A DNA stretch of 64,000 bases from Mesorhizobium xinjiangense (GCF_009749525.1 NZ_WOAC01000007.1:120950-184949), one strand, 5' to 3'; shown: positions 11,303 through 19,670, counted from the first letter of the stretch. Translations and numbers: made by a program. The notes: a model not told the origin generated them from the letters alone.

Positions 11303-11659
11303 ATGCCCGCACGGTTGCTGTTTGCAGGCGCAGTTCTCGCCCTCCTGGCGGTCGGCCCCTTGGCCTGGGATCCGGCGCATGCGCGATCCGACTATCCGAC
11401 ATCCGCCCTCGCTGACTATGTCTATGGCTGCATGAAGGCCAACGGCGAGACACGCGACATGCTCGAGCGCTGCTCCTGCTCGATCGACGTCATCGCATCC
11501 ATCATTCCTTATGAGCGTTACGTGACCGCCGAAACCTTCCGCCGCATGGCGCAGATGACGGGCGAAAGAAGCGCACTTTTTCGCGAAACGGCTCCGGCGA
11601 AGGAGGCCACGGCGGAACTGCGCCGTGCTCAGGCGGAGGCCGACATCCGCTGCTTCTGA
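11303..11659 (+). CDS. Secreted Cys-containing protein divergent from xoxF
   Basis: 118-aa predicted periplasmic protein. ATG 11303 follows GGAAGGA and starts a clear signal peptide (LLFAGAVLALLAVGPLAWDPAHA). The mature part has four Cys: YGCMKANG, ERCSCSIDVIASII and the C-terminal DIRCF, so two disulfides are possible; the rest is mostly helical. I do not recognise a named family. Position next to xoxF and convergent with the ABC ATPase gene (13 nt between stops) suggests a role in quinoprotein metabolism, but that is inference only. Confidence 0.75.
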   Translation: MPARLLFAGAVLALLAVGPLAWDPAHARSDYPTSALADYVYGCMKANGETRDMLERCSCSIDVIASIIPYERYVTAETFRRMAQMTGERSALFRETAPAKEATAELRRAQAEADIRCF

Positions 11660-11672
11660 ATGGAGCACCCTC

Positions 11673-12413
11673 TCACGCCATCTCGGGGAACTCCGCGTGG
11701 AACGATCGCTCCAGATCGTTCATGGCCTGCGGGCTTCGCCGACTGCGCGGCAGGCGGACGAAGAACGTGCCCAAGGTGCGTGCCGGGCGCGATGACAACA
11801 CGATGATGCGGTCCGACAGCATCAGCGCCTCACGCAAATTGTGTGTCACCATCAAGGCGGTGGTGGGCTTGCCGGACCAGATGGCCAGCAGCAGATGCCT
11901 GAGCCGTTGGGCAGTCCGCTCATCGAGCGAGACGAAGGGTTCATCGAGGAACAGAATGGCCGGATCCACGGCGAAGGCGCGTGCGAGTGCGGCGCGACGC
12001 GCCAGCCCCAGAGACAATTCGGAGGGGTAGAGCGAGCGCATCGCCGTCAGCCCCAGGCTCTCGAACAGTCCCTCGAGATCGCGGTCTCTCCGCTCGTGCG
12101 GCAGGGCGAGCCGTACATTTTGCTCCAGCGTACGCCAGGGCAAAAGAGTCGGCTCTTGGAAGGCGGCAGCGACACGTCCCTCGGAAGGTGTGGGGAGCTG
12201 GAACGTTCCGGTGAATTCTCTGTCGAGTCCCAGAAGGATGCGCACCGTCGTGGTCTTGCCGCAGCCCGAGGGTCCCAGCATGCAAGCGAATTCGCCCTGC
12301 GGAACCTCGAAGGAGAGGCCGCGTATGGCCGCAACGGGCAGACCCTGCGCCGAGCGGAAGGTTTTCTCGGCGATATCCACCTTAAGCGGGGTGTCGGCGC
12401 CAACGGGTCGCAT
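11673..12413 (-). CDS. ABC transporter ATP-binding protein (nitrate/sulfonate/taurine type)
   Basis: Cytoplasmic ATPase of an importer. Walker A GPSGCGKTT, Q-loop AFQEPTLLPWRT, Walker B ILFLDEPFVSLDE and H-loop MVTHN are all present. The ABC signature reads LSLGL instead of LSGGQ, an unusual but not unique variant. ATG 12413 gives 246 aa; a TTG at 12422 adds three residues. It overlaps the permease gene by about 30 nt. Last gene of a binding protein-permease-ATPase set placed between the lut-like genes and xoxF. Confidence 0.92.
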   Translation of the reverse strand: MRPVGADTPLKVDIAEKTFRSAQGLPVAAIRGLSFEVPQGEFACMLGPSGCGKTTTVRILLGLDREFTGTFQLPTPSEGRVAAAFQEPTLLPWRTLEQNVRLALPHERRDRDLEGLFESLGLTAMRSLYPSELSLGLARRAALARAFAVDPAILFLDEPFVSLDERTAQRLRHLLLAIWSGKPTTALMVTHNLREALMLSDRIIVLSSRPARTLGTFFVRLPRSRRSPQAMNDLERSFHAEFPEMA

Positions 12414-13203
12414 GTCGCTCAACGGGCTGCACCAGGACGAATTCGACGAGAAGCATCACGGCAACGAAGGCAAGCGTGTAGGCAAGGATGGCCGCGACGT
12501 CGAAGAGCTGAAAATGGAGATGAATCTGAAAGCCGACTCCATTTGGCCGGCCGAGCAGTTCAACGACGAGCACGATCTTCCAGATCAGCGCGATACCCGA
12601 GCGCGAGGCGGCGGCGAAATAAGGCTGCAACTGCGGCAGCAGAATGTGGTGCAGCCGATCGAGCGCGCTGAAGCGATATACACGCGCCATTTCCATATAG
12701 CGCGGATCGAGCGCACGCGCGCCTTCCCGCATCGTGACTACGACGTTCGGGATCTTGTTGACCGCGACGGCGCATACGGCCGCCGCTTCGTTGAGGCCGA
12801 ACCATACATAGGCGAGCACGATCACGACGAGGGCGGGAATGTTGATGAACAAGACGACCCAGGGATCGAAGAAGCGGTCGGCGCGGCGGTGCGTGCCGAG
12901 CGCGATGCCGATGGCGGAGCCGATCGTCATGGCCAGAAGATAGGCGGCCACCACGCGCATCAGCGTGACGCTGAGATTGAAGGCAAGCGCTCCGCTCGCG
13001 GCTTCGACGCGCAACGCCTGCCAGACCGCGGTGGGCGGCGGAAATGTCCGGCTCGGCCAGACCGTGGCCGCCACCTGCCACAAAACGCACAGGCCGGCCA
13101 ACGAGATGAGCGCCATGAATGCGGGCGAAGCGAGAATCCTTTGCCGCAACCGGCGCGCCGGCACTGTCCCGCCGCCTTGCTCCACGACCTGCCGCGAATT
13201 CAT
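12382..13203 (-). CDS. ABC transporter permease (SsuC/NrtB/TauC-like)
   Basis: 273-aa inner-membrane permease of the binding-protein-dependent transport family. About six hydrophobic segments are visible, e.g. AFMALISLAGLCVLWQVAA, the YLLAMTIGSAIGIALG stretch, and VVLFINIPALVVIVLAYVW. The coupling-loop region is RVYRFSALDRLHHILLPQLQPYF. ATG 13203 overlaps the binding-protein stop by 4 nt (ATGA). Substrate unknown. Confidence 0.92.
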   Translation of the reverse strand: MNSRQVVEQGGGTVPARRLRQRILASPAFMALISLAGLCVLWQVAATVWPSRTFPPPTAVWQALRVEAASGALAFNLSVTLMRVVAAYLLAMTIGSAIGIALGTHRRADRFFDPWVVLFINIPALVVIVLAYVWFGLNEAAAVCAVAVNKIPNVVVTMREGARALDPRYMEMARVYRFSALDRLHHILLPQLQPYFAAASRSGIALIWKIVLVVELLGRPNGVGFQIHLHFQLFDVAAILAYTLAFVAVMLLVEFVLVQPVERHATRWRRHPA

Positions 13204-14189
13204 TCGCTCAGCCCGGAGAAATAGGTGCCGTCCGCCATTTCCGGCTCGGACCCGACCAGCTTCTCCCCACCGATCTGTGCAAGGACGCCGTAGAGCAGGG
13301 CGGCATCGGCGCGCTCTTCGTCGATCGCCCGGCCGGGAATACCCTCGCGAAAGCGGTTGCGCAGGGCATCGAGTTCCTCGCCCTCGGCGCGTGTCATCGG
13401 GGCCAGGCGCAGCCACTCCTCGTCCGACGTCGCCAGCAATTGCTTGGCGGCGGCCGATGCCTTAGCAAAGCCGTTGACGGCCGCAGGGTTCTCCTCGGCC
13501 CATTGTTCATGGAAGACATAACCGAGCGCAGAGACCTTGCCCTTGGCGCCGAGCGCGGTCGCGGCCACTTCCGCGCTGGTCAGGCGGCGGAATCCATTGG
13601 CTTCAAGGCGCGCGCAATAGTGCCAGAAATTGAGCACCGCATCGAGCTCGCCCTGCATCGCTTTTTCCGCCAGTAGCGGCGGTGCGCCATAGACTATCTC
13701 CGCCTCGTTCGGCAGATCGAAGCCGAAATCGCGCTCTGCCTGGGCTTGGATCAACAGCCAGCTCTTGTCGAGTGGCCCGCCGGCCACACCAATCTTCTTG
13801 TGCTTGAGATCAGCCAGCGTTCGCATGGGCGAATCCCTGCGAACCATGATGGCGCCGACTGCCGTCGAGTAGGGGATCAGCGTCAGGTCGTCCCCGGCCG
13901 CGCGCTGGCGCGACACCCACAGCCAGTCCGACACGATCACATCGAGCTCGCCCGCCAGCATAGCGACGTTGGTCGCATCCTCGCCGGCGAAATAGGAAAC
14001 CTCCAGATCGATTCCGTTGGCGGCATCGATACCATGGTGCTTGATCGTGTCCAATTCCCAGCTCACCGTCCCGTATTTCAGGACGCCGACGCGGACTTTC
14101 TCGGCGGCAAGCGATACCGGCGCCGACATCATGGCCGCGATCGATGCCAGCACTGCAAAAAGCAGCGTGCTGCGCCTTACGATATTCAT
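13200..14189 (-). CDS. ABC transporter substrate-binding protein (NitT/TauT type)
   Basis: 329-aa periplasmic binding protein. The start at ATG 14189 is supported by GGAGG about 6 nt upstream and a signal peptide (STLLFAVLASIAAMMSAPVSLAA). The mature protein opens KVRVGVLKYGTVSWELD, then AMLAGELDVIVSDWLWV, typical of the aliphatic sulfonate/nitrate/thiamine-precursor binding superfamily. Two-lobe architecture inferred. Its place inside the xox/lut gene run suggests it serves quinoprotein metabolism (metal complex, cofactor or C1-related solute), but the ligand cannot be read from the sequence. Confidence 0.9.
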   Translation of the reverse strand: MNIVRRSTLLFAVLASIAAMMSAPVSLAAEKVRVGVLKYGTVSWELDTIKHHGIDAANGIDLEVSYFAGEDATNVAMLAGELDVIVSDWLWVSRQRAAGDDLTLIPYSTAVGAIMVRRDSPMRTLADLKHKKIGVAGGPLDKSWLLIQAQAERDFGFDLPNEAEIVYGAPPLLAEKAMQGELDAVLNFWHYCARLEANGFRRLTSAEVAATALGAKGKVSALGYVFHEQWAEENPAAVNGFAKASAAAKQLLATSDEEWLRLAPMTRAEGEELDALRNRFREGIPGRAIDEERADAALLYGVLAQIGGEKLVGSEPEMADGTYFSGLSE

Positions 14190-14226
14190 CTCTTCCTCCC
14201 AGGTTCTCCTCCCGCCTTGCCGGTCG

Positions 14227-14448
14227 TCAGATATCCTCTCCAACGTCAGGAAATGCACATCGCCAGCGCACGACGCGATGCGCGGGATGCTGCTGCGACC
14301 ATCGGGCAATGTAGCTCGGCGCCAGAAACATGCATTGCATCAACGATCCCGCGCTCTCGCCCGTGCTCTCGAAGGAATGGCGCTCGACGCGGCACTCCTC
14401 CGGGCTGGCAGCCAAGCAAACGGTCATTACGAGTTCGACGAGATTCAA
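14227..14448 (-). CDS. 73-aa Cys-containing protein with a TTG start
   Basis: Small protein encoded just upstream of the binding-protein gene. AGGAGG lies six nt before TTG 14448, and the reading NLVELVMTVCLAASPEEC, then SLMQCMFLAPSYIARWSQQH and RVVRWRCAFPD resembles a small conserved alphaproteobacterial family of unknown function that I recall by pattern only. Four Cys (two paired around each half) suggest disulfides or metal binding. No clear signal peptide unless residues 1-15 serve as one. The gap to the next gene upstream (14628) is about 180 nt with nothing recognisable. Confidence 0.65.
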   Translation of the reverse strand: MNLVELVMTVCLAASPEECRVERHSFESTGESAGSLMQCMFLAPSYIARWSQQHPAHRVVRWRCAFPDVGEDI

Positions 14449-14627
14449 CCGGCGCCTCCTGTTTCGCGGCACCTGATAGGCGTCCGACCGTTGCTGCAGC
14501 CGGCTCCCCGGGCCGTCGCGCGGCACTAACGGTTGCCGCCGCAACGGTCGCTCCCGAAACGCTACGCCCGGTGCCGTGAAGCGTCAATAAAGCCATGTCA
14601 CGCACATTCAGGCCTGCTTGCATTCCC

Positions 14628-15263
14628 CTATTTCTCCTTAGCGATGAGCCCGGCTATGGTCTGCGCGAGTTGATAGAGCCGCCGCTCGATCAGTCGCGGC
14701 ACCTCGCAGACATACTCAAGTGACTGGGCGCGTTCCTGGAAAAGCCGCGTCTTCAGGACGAGAGCGTCGGTTCGTTGCGCCAACGCGTTGGCGTCGGCGT
14801 CCGGCTGTTCGCCCAGCGCATCGATTTGCCCCTGTTCGGCGCGCAGCGAGGCCGCGAGTTCGGTTTGCTTGCGGGCGTAGCGTCCGATGCCCGAGATGAC
14901 CTCGGATCGCTCCCTGTTCATCCGGTCGAACAGGCCGCGCGCCAGCATGAGGAGCCGGGGTTCGCGGTCGTCCTGCGGCGTGACCGAGTCGGCAAAGGTA
15001 CGGATGTCGGCCTGTGCCTCCTCGATCGGAATGCGCCGCTGCGACAGCCTTGCCACGAGATCGGCATTCTCGTTTTCCTGTGACCACTTCCTTGTCGCTT
15101 CAGGCAGTTGCGGACCGGTCCAGATCTGGGGCAGCGAGAGCCGAGGAACCTTGCGCTGGATGCAGGGCCAGTCGGGGTCCTGCTCCGGTTGCGCCAGGGA
15201 AGGGTCTGCGGCGACAGCCGACAGCGCGGTGAGCAGAAAGGCCCCGATCAGGCTGCGCGTCAT
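14628..15263 (-). CDS. Exported helical protein of the lut-like / PQQ-associated ABC operon
   Basis: 211-aa predicted periplasmic protein. ATG 15263 overlaps the permease stop by 4 nt. Signal peptide IGAFLLTALSAVAADPSLA is followed by DWPCIQRKVPRLSLPQIWTG, then a long helical region (residues ~70-200; many Glu, Gln, Arg, Leu) and a second Cys in YVCEVPRLIERR. Proteins of this kind accompany the PQQ-dehydrogenase ABC system; it may correspond to one of the exported proteins (LutG-like) of the Methylobacterium lut cluster, which I cannot verify here. Confidence 0.75.
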   Translation of the reverse strand: MTRSLIGAFLLTALSAVAADPSLAQPEQDPDWPCIQRKVPRLSLPQIWTGPQLPEATRKWSQENENADLVARLSQRRIPIEEAQADIRTFADSVTPQDDREPRLLMLARGLFDRMNRERSEVISGIGRYARKQTELAASLRAEQGQIDALGEQPDADANALAQRTDALVLKTRLFQERAQSLEYVCEVPRLIERRLYQLAQTIAGLIAKEK

Positions 15264-16138
15264 GCGTTGCCTCCCATATTCTGTTTGCGCGCCATCAGGC
15301 CGCGCGAAGGATCGTAGGCGCGGATCGCCGCGGCCAGAAAGATCGCCGTACATACGGCGACGACACCGAGCGAGAGCCATTCGACCTGGCCGTAAAGAGC
15401 GAAGCGGATGAGTTCGACCGCGTAGCTGAACGGATTGGAGCGGCAGATCGTGTAGAGCAACGGGCTCGCCTCCTGGATCCGCCAGAGCGGATAGAGTGCC
15501 GAGGAGGCGAAATACATCGGAAAGATCACGAAGTTCATGATGCCGGCGAAATTCTCGAGCTGCCTGATGAGCGAGGACAGGAGCATGCCGAGCGCGCCCA
15601 GCATGAGGCCCGACAGAAGCAGGGCCGGTAGGACCATGACATATCCAGTGGTCGGCGCCTTGACGCCCCAGAACCAGCAAATGGCAAGGAAGACATAGAC
15701 TTGCGCGATCGAGACGGCCACCCCGGCCAGGAGCTTGGACACCAACAGATACCAGCGCGGGAACGGGCTGACGAGCAGCGTACGCATGCTGCCCATCTCC
15801 CGATCGTAGACCATCGAGAGCGAGGACTGCATGCCGCTGAACAGCATGATCATGCCGCAAAGACCGGGGGTGATATAGACCTCGTACAGCACATAGGTCG
15901 TGTAGGGCGGGATGATCGATACACCCAGCACCTGCCTGAAGCCGGCGGCGAAGATGAACAGCCAGATGAGCGGACGCACCAGCGCAGCCACGAAACGCTC
16001 GCGCTGGTGCAGGAAGCGCAGCCCCTCGCGCACCATGATGCCCTTCAGGCAGATGAGATAATGCTTCAGGCCGAAGGGCGGCAAGTCGGGATCGTGCCGG
16101 CCATGGCGTACCGTATCTCCTGCAATGCCGGCGTTCAT
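15260..16138 (-). CDS. lutF: ABC-2 type permease, PQQ-dependent alcohol dehydrogenase system
   Basis: 292-aa integral membrane protein of the ABC-2 family with about six hydrophobic segments (e.g. ALVRPLIWLFIFAAGF, the ITPGLCGMIMLF region, and ALLLSGLMLGALGMLLSSL). The block REMGSMRTLLVSPFPRWYLL is typical of ABC-2 permeases. The start overlaps the ATPase stop (ATGA). In Methylobacterium the related LutE/LutF system is needed for lanthanide uptake into the cytoplasm. Assignment is by family and neighbourhood. Confidence 0.88.
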   Translation of the reverse strand: MNAGIAGDTVRHGRHDPDLPPFGLKHYLICLKGIMVREGLRFLHQRERFVAALVRPLIWLFIFAAGFRQVLGVSIIPPYTTYVLYEVYITPGLCGMIMLFSGMQSSLSMVYDREMGSMRTLLVSPFPRWYLLVSKLLAGVAVSIAQVYVFLAICWFWGVKAPTTGYVMVLPALLLSGLMLGALGMLLSSLIRQLENFAGIMNFVIFPMYFASSALYPLWRIQEASPLLYTICRSNPFSYAVELIRFALYGQVEWLSLGVVAVCTAIFLAAAIRAYDPSRGLMARKQNMGGNA

Positions 16139-16926
16139 GACGCACGCTCCGCGCCGTTTGCGGGCGGCCCGGCCTGTGTGAGATGTGCAAACGCCTCCCC
16201 GATGGTTGCCGCGCCCGTTTCCGCCGTGATCGACGCGACGGTGCCATCGGCCACAAGCCGCCCCTCATACAGCACGACGACGTGATCGCCGTCATCGACC
16301 TCGTCGATCAAATGGGTCGCCCAGAGTACGGTCATCCCTTCCTCGGCGACCAGCCTGCGGATGTGGGCGAGGATGTCGGCGCGCGACCGGATATCGAGCC
16401 CGACCGTGGCTTCGTCGAGCAGGAGAAGACGCGGCGAGTGCATGAGCGAGCGGGCGATCTCGATGCGGCGCATCTGACCACCCGAGAGCTGGCGCACCTT
16501 ATCGCGCCCGTGTCCGTCCATGGCCACCGAGCGAAGCGCGCGGGCCATTCTCTCCTCTCTCTCCAACGCCGGAATGCCGTGGAGCGACGCGTGATAGGCG
16601 AGGTTCTGCGCCACACTCAGATCGAAGTCGAGCGTGCGGGCCTGAAATACGATGCCGAGCCTGCGCAGCGCTGCGCCGCTGCGACGGCCTATGTCGTGGC
16701 CGAATATGCGGATCGACCCGCTTTGGGTGCTGTAAAGACGGGTAATCAGCGAAAAAAGTGTCGTCTTGCCGGCACCATTCAATCCGAGAAGAACGGTAAA
16801 GCGTGCCGATGGAATGGCGAAGCTCACATCGGCGAGCGCACGTTTCGCCCCGTAGGAATGGCTGAGCGCACATACGTCCAGTGCGGCAATGCCGCCGCCG
16901 TCTTTCCTCGTCATGACGTGTTGCAA
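16135..16926 (-). CDS. lutE: ABC transporter ATP-binding protein, PQQ-dependent alcohol dehydrogenase system
   Basis: 263-aa ATPase with Walker A GLNGAGKTTLF, canonical signature QLSGGQMRR, Walker B LLLLDEATVGLD and H-loop WATHL. It pairs with the ABC-2 permease that follows. AGGAGG lies about 10 nt before a TTG at 16926, chosen here; ATG 16914 is the alternative and removes four residues. The family is confined to gene clusters for PQQ alcohol dehydrogenases. Confidence 0.9.
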   Translation of the reverse strand: MQHVMTRKDGGGIAALDVCALSHSYGAKRALADVSFAIPSARFTVLLGLNGAGKTTLFSLITRLYSTQSGSIRIFGHDIGRRSGAALRRLGIVFQARTLDFDLSVAQNLAYHASLHGIPALEREERMARALRSVAMDGHGRDKVRQLSGGQMRRIEIARSLMHSPRLLLLDEATVGLDIRSRADILAHIRRLVAEEGMTVLWATHLIDEVDDGDHVVVLYEGRLVADGTVASITAETGAATIGEAFAHLTQAGPPANGAERAS

Positions 16927-16952
16927 AACCGCTTGGCCTCCTGCCGGTCGGC

Positions 16953-17402
16953 CTATTTGATCGTGATCGTGCCCTGCATGCCGCGATCCGCCAGGTCGGG
17001 TATCGACCAGCTGTAGATGCCGGGCCGCACGGTGTTGAATTGTACCTGTATCGTGCCGTCGGAGTCGAATTCGAGCCAGGCCGGCGCCCCGTTCATGTGA
17101 ACCTCGAGATCCTCGATGACGATCTGGTTCATCCAGACATGGCGGAAGAGATCGGTGTGGAACTTGTATTCCAGCCGGCCGTTGGACGTGATCTTCCAGC
17201 GATATGCCTGATCGGAGAGCAGCTCAAAGTCCGCCTGATTGATCGCAAAATCGTCCTCGGGCGATCCGATGATGAGCTCCGGCACGTCCTGGCTTGACAG
17301 CGTGCGTTCGGAAGCGTCGTCGTCATCATCCTGTGCCCACCCGGAGGGTGGCGCGAATGCGAACCCGGCAATGAGAGCGAGCGAGGCGATCAGTTTGTTC
17401 AT
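16953..17402 (-). CDS. Cupredoxin-like secreted protein lacking most copper ligands
   Basis: 149-aa exported protein. ATG 17402 has GAGG 9 nt upstream; signal peptide LIASLALIAGFAFAPPSGWA, then an acidic stretch (QDDDDDASE). The C-terminus YSWSIPDLADRGMQGTITI matches the cupredoxin closing motif in layout (Pro135, Gly141, Met142), but the Cys position is Trp132 and the His position is Leu137. It therefore probably has the Greek-key fold without a type 1 copper site. It lies between the beta-propeller gene and the ABC ATPase gene. The acidic cluster could bind metal ions. Function unknown. Confidence 0.78.
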   Translation of the reverse strand: MNKLIASLALIAGFAFAPPSGWAQDDDDDASERTLSSQDVPELIIGSPEDDFAINQADFELLSDQAYRWKITSNGRLEYKFHTDLFRHVWMNQIVIEDLEVHMNGAPAWLEFDSDGTIQVQFNTVRPGIYSWSIPDLADRGMQGTITIK

Positions 17403-17436
17403 TGTCTGCATCCTCAATGGCTTGCATGGCCCGAAA

Positions 17437-18411
17437 TCATTTGGGCGACACCACGACACCCCACGGCTCGGCGCCGACCGTGACCGAGTGCACCGGCTCG
17501 TCGCTCGCAACGTCGATGAAGGTGATGTCGTTGGAAACCCCGTTGGTGCTGATGATGTATTTCTCGTCGGGCGTGAAGGCGAGTTGCCAGACGCGCTGGC
17601 CGACCAGAACGTATTTCTCGACTTCGTAGGTCTCGGTGTCGATGACAGCCACGCGATTGGCGGGACCGAGCGCGACATAGGCCTTCGTGCCGTCCTTGTT
17701 GATGCGCACGCCGACTGGCTGAATGGACTCGCTGCGCATGCCCGGTATTTCGAATTCGATCTTGTGCTTGATCTCGCGGGTAGCGTTGTCGATCACAGCG
17801 ACCGTCCCGCCGATCTCGGCACTGACCCAGACTTCTTCGCCGTCGGGCATGAACTCGGCGAAGCGTGGGCGTGCGTCGACCAGCACGTTATGCGTGTTTT
17901 CATGGCTCGCCGTGTCGATGAAATGGGCCATGTTCGTCGTCTCCGACGTGTTGACCAGCGTCGTCCCGTCCGGGCTGATGCCCATGCCCTCCGGCTCCAC
18001 GCCGACTGGGATCTCGCCCAGCACCTTCTTGCCGGCAATGTCGATGACGGTGACCAGATTGTCGTCCTCATTGGCCACATAGAGGGTCTCACCGTCCGGC
18101 GAGAGCACGAACAGCTCCGGATCGGGCCCGGACGGCAGCGTGCCGACGATCTCGTAGGTCTCGGTGTCGATGATCTCGACGGTGTCGTCATCGCTTGCGC
18201 AAAGATAGATGAACCTGCCGTCGCGCGAGACGGTTATGCCCCGCGGGCGCTGGCCGACCTCGACCGTTCGCAGCACCTCCATGGTTTCCGAATCCACCAC
18301 GCTCATCGTGTTGTCTCGTTCGTTGGAGACATAGACCTCGTAGGCCAATGCCGAGCCGGCGCTCATGCCGACAGCCAGTCCCAGGCCCACTATCATTATC
18401 CGACTTGGCAT
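17437..18411 (-). CDS. PQQ-dependent catabolism-associated YVTN beta-propeller protein
   Basis: 324-aa exported beta-propeller. ATG 18411 has GGGAGG upstream and a signal peptide (IMIVGLGLAVGMSAGSALA). Repeats of about 42 residues follow, each with a core like YVSNERDNTMSVVDSETMEV, IYLCASDDDTVEIIDTETYE and LYVANEDDNLVTVIDIAGKK, typical of seven-bladed YVTN propellers. The family occurs with PQQ alcohol dehydrogenases and related lanthanide clusters. It follows the binding-protein gene by 26 nt. Probable role is periplasmic binding or handover; not proven. Confidence 0.9.
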   Translation of the reverse strand: MPSRIMIVGLGLAVGMSAGSALAYEVYVSNERDNTMSVVDSETMEVLRTVEVGQRPRGITVSRDGRFIYLCASDDDTVEIIDTETYEIVGTLPSGPDPELFVLSPDGETLYVANEDDNLVTVIDIAGKKVLGEIPVGVEPEGMGISPDGTTLVNTSETTNMAHFIDTASHENTHNVLVDARPRFAEFMPDGEEVWVSAEIGGTVAVIDNATREIKHKIEFEIPGMRSESIQPVGVRINKDGTKAYVALGPANRVAVIDTETYEVEKYVLVGQRVWQLAFTPDEKYIISTNGVSNDITFIDVASDEPVHSVTVGAEPWGVVVSPK

Positions 18412-18437
18412 TGGGTTCCTCCCATCATCGTTCAGCC

Positions 18438-19670
18438 TCACCGACGTCGACATTGCGTTTCGGGCTCGTCGACGCCCAACGTGTCGAGCTCGGAGACCTG
18501 GTGCAGAAAACCTTCCTGGGGCGAGGTCGAGATGACAGAGCGGGTGTCGCCGAGGAAGATCGGCTGGCGCAATTGCCGGTTCCACGGCCTGAAGGTCAGC
18601 CCCTGCCCCTTGAAGGCGGCGATCGAGAAATCCTCAGAGCGGATGAAGGCGTCGATGTCGGCGGGGTCCGTACTGCCGGTGCGCGTGGCCGCCTCGCCGA
18701 TGACACGGACCGCCGTCCAGGCGGACATGTCCTTCGACAACATACGCCGCCCGCTGGCCTTTTCGAACCGGTTCTGGATCTGTGTCCCGCCCCACTGCTC
18801 GCTGGCCGGATGCCAGGCCGACGGCACGAGACCGGCCGTTCCGGCCACCGGACGCGGTACCCAGGTCCGATAGGGCACATAGGTTCCAAACACTTCGCTT
18901 TCATCCGCTACCAGCACCACGTCGTGTTCGGGCAGGTCTTGCGTGAATACCGGCATGTGGCGCTGGATCAGCGTCACGCCGGTGTCGGTTCTGCGCGCCG
19001 TCCCCGTGTCCTCGAACAATTTTTCGGCGACAATCTCGCCGCCGAAGCGGTGTGCCGCGCGGCGCAGCGCGTCGGCAAAGCGCCGGTCCTTTTCATGCGA
19101 GCCGTAAAGCAGCACCCAGCGGCGCCATTGCTTCCAGACGAGATATTGCGCCAGGGCATCTGCCAGCATGCTGCGCGTGGGGGCGATGTGAAACAGGTTG
19201 GCGCGGCATTCTTCTTCCCTGAGGATACCGTCGGCCGCCCCGACATTGAAGACAAGTACGCCATCTTCCGCGGCCGTATCAACGATGGACAGCAATTGCT
19301 CGGCCGAAATGTCGGTCAGCAGGAACTGCACGCCCCCCGCGCGCAGATCGCGATAGGCGGCCGCCGCGTCGCCATCGAACGGGATCGTGACAGCCTCGAG
19401 GATGAATTCCTGGCCGAGGAAGCGGCCGGTCGTGTTGTTATCGCCAATCGCCACATCTGCACCCGCGATGCCGATGTCCTCCGGCGGGATATCGAGCACC
19501 GAAAGCGCCAGTTGCGGCTCATAGGCACGCAGATAGCCGATTCTGATCTCGGCCGGGGCCGCCGCCTCGCCCGGATTTTCGGCCTCTTGCGCACAAGCGG
19601 CGGACGCGCTGAAGGCAAGCAGGACAATGACGAAAGAGAGAGCAAGAGTGCGAGGCGCTGCGCGTTTCAT
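18438..19670 (-). CDS. lutA: ABC substrate-binding protein, PQQ-dependent alcohol dehydrogenase system
   Basis: 410-aa periplasmic binding protein of the branched-chain-amino-acid-receptor-like fold. Signal peptide LALSFVIVLLAFSASAACA is followed by IRIGYLRAYEPQLALSVLD, GARLLL-like receptor blocks (RDLRAGGVQFLLTDISAEQ) and DVVLVADESEVFGTYVPYR. The match is to the binding component found only in PQQ-dehydrogenase gene clusters; LutA of Methylobacterium is the studied relative. ATG 19670 is chosen; a GTG two codons upstream (19676) is possible. First gene of the long minus-strand run ending near 11673. Confidence 0.88.
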   Translation of the reverse strand: MKRAAPRTLALSFVIVLLAFSASAACAQEAENPGEAAAPAEIRIGYLRAYEPQLALSVLDIPPEDIGIAGADVAIGDNNTTGRFLGQEFILEAVTIPFDGDAAAAYRDLRAGGVQFLLTDISAEQLLSIVDTAAEDGVLVFNVGAADGILREEECRANLFHIAPTRSMLADALAQYLVWKQWRRWVLLYGSHEKDRRFADALRRAAHRFGGEIVAEKLFEDTGTARRTDTGVTLIQRHMPVFTQDLPEHDVVLVADESEVFGTYVPYRTWVPRPVAGTAGLVPSAWHPASEQWGGTQIQNRFEKASGRRMLSKDMSAWTAVRVIGEAATRTGSTDPADIDAFIRSEDFSIAAFKGQGLTFRPWNRQLRQPIFLGDTRSVISTSPQEGFLHQVSELDTLGVDEPETQCRRR

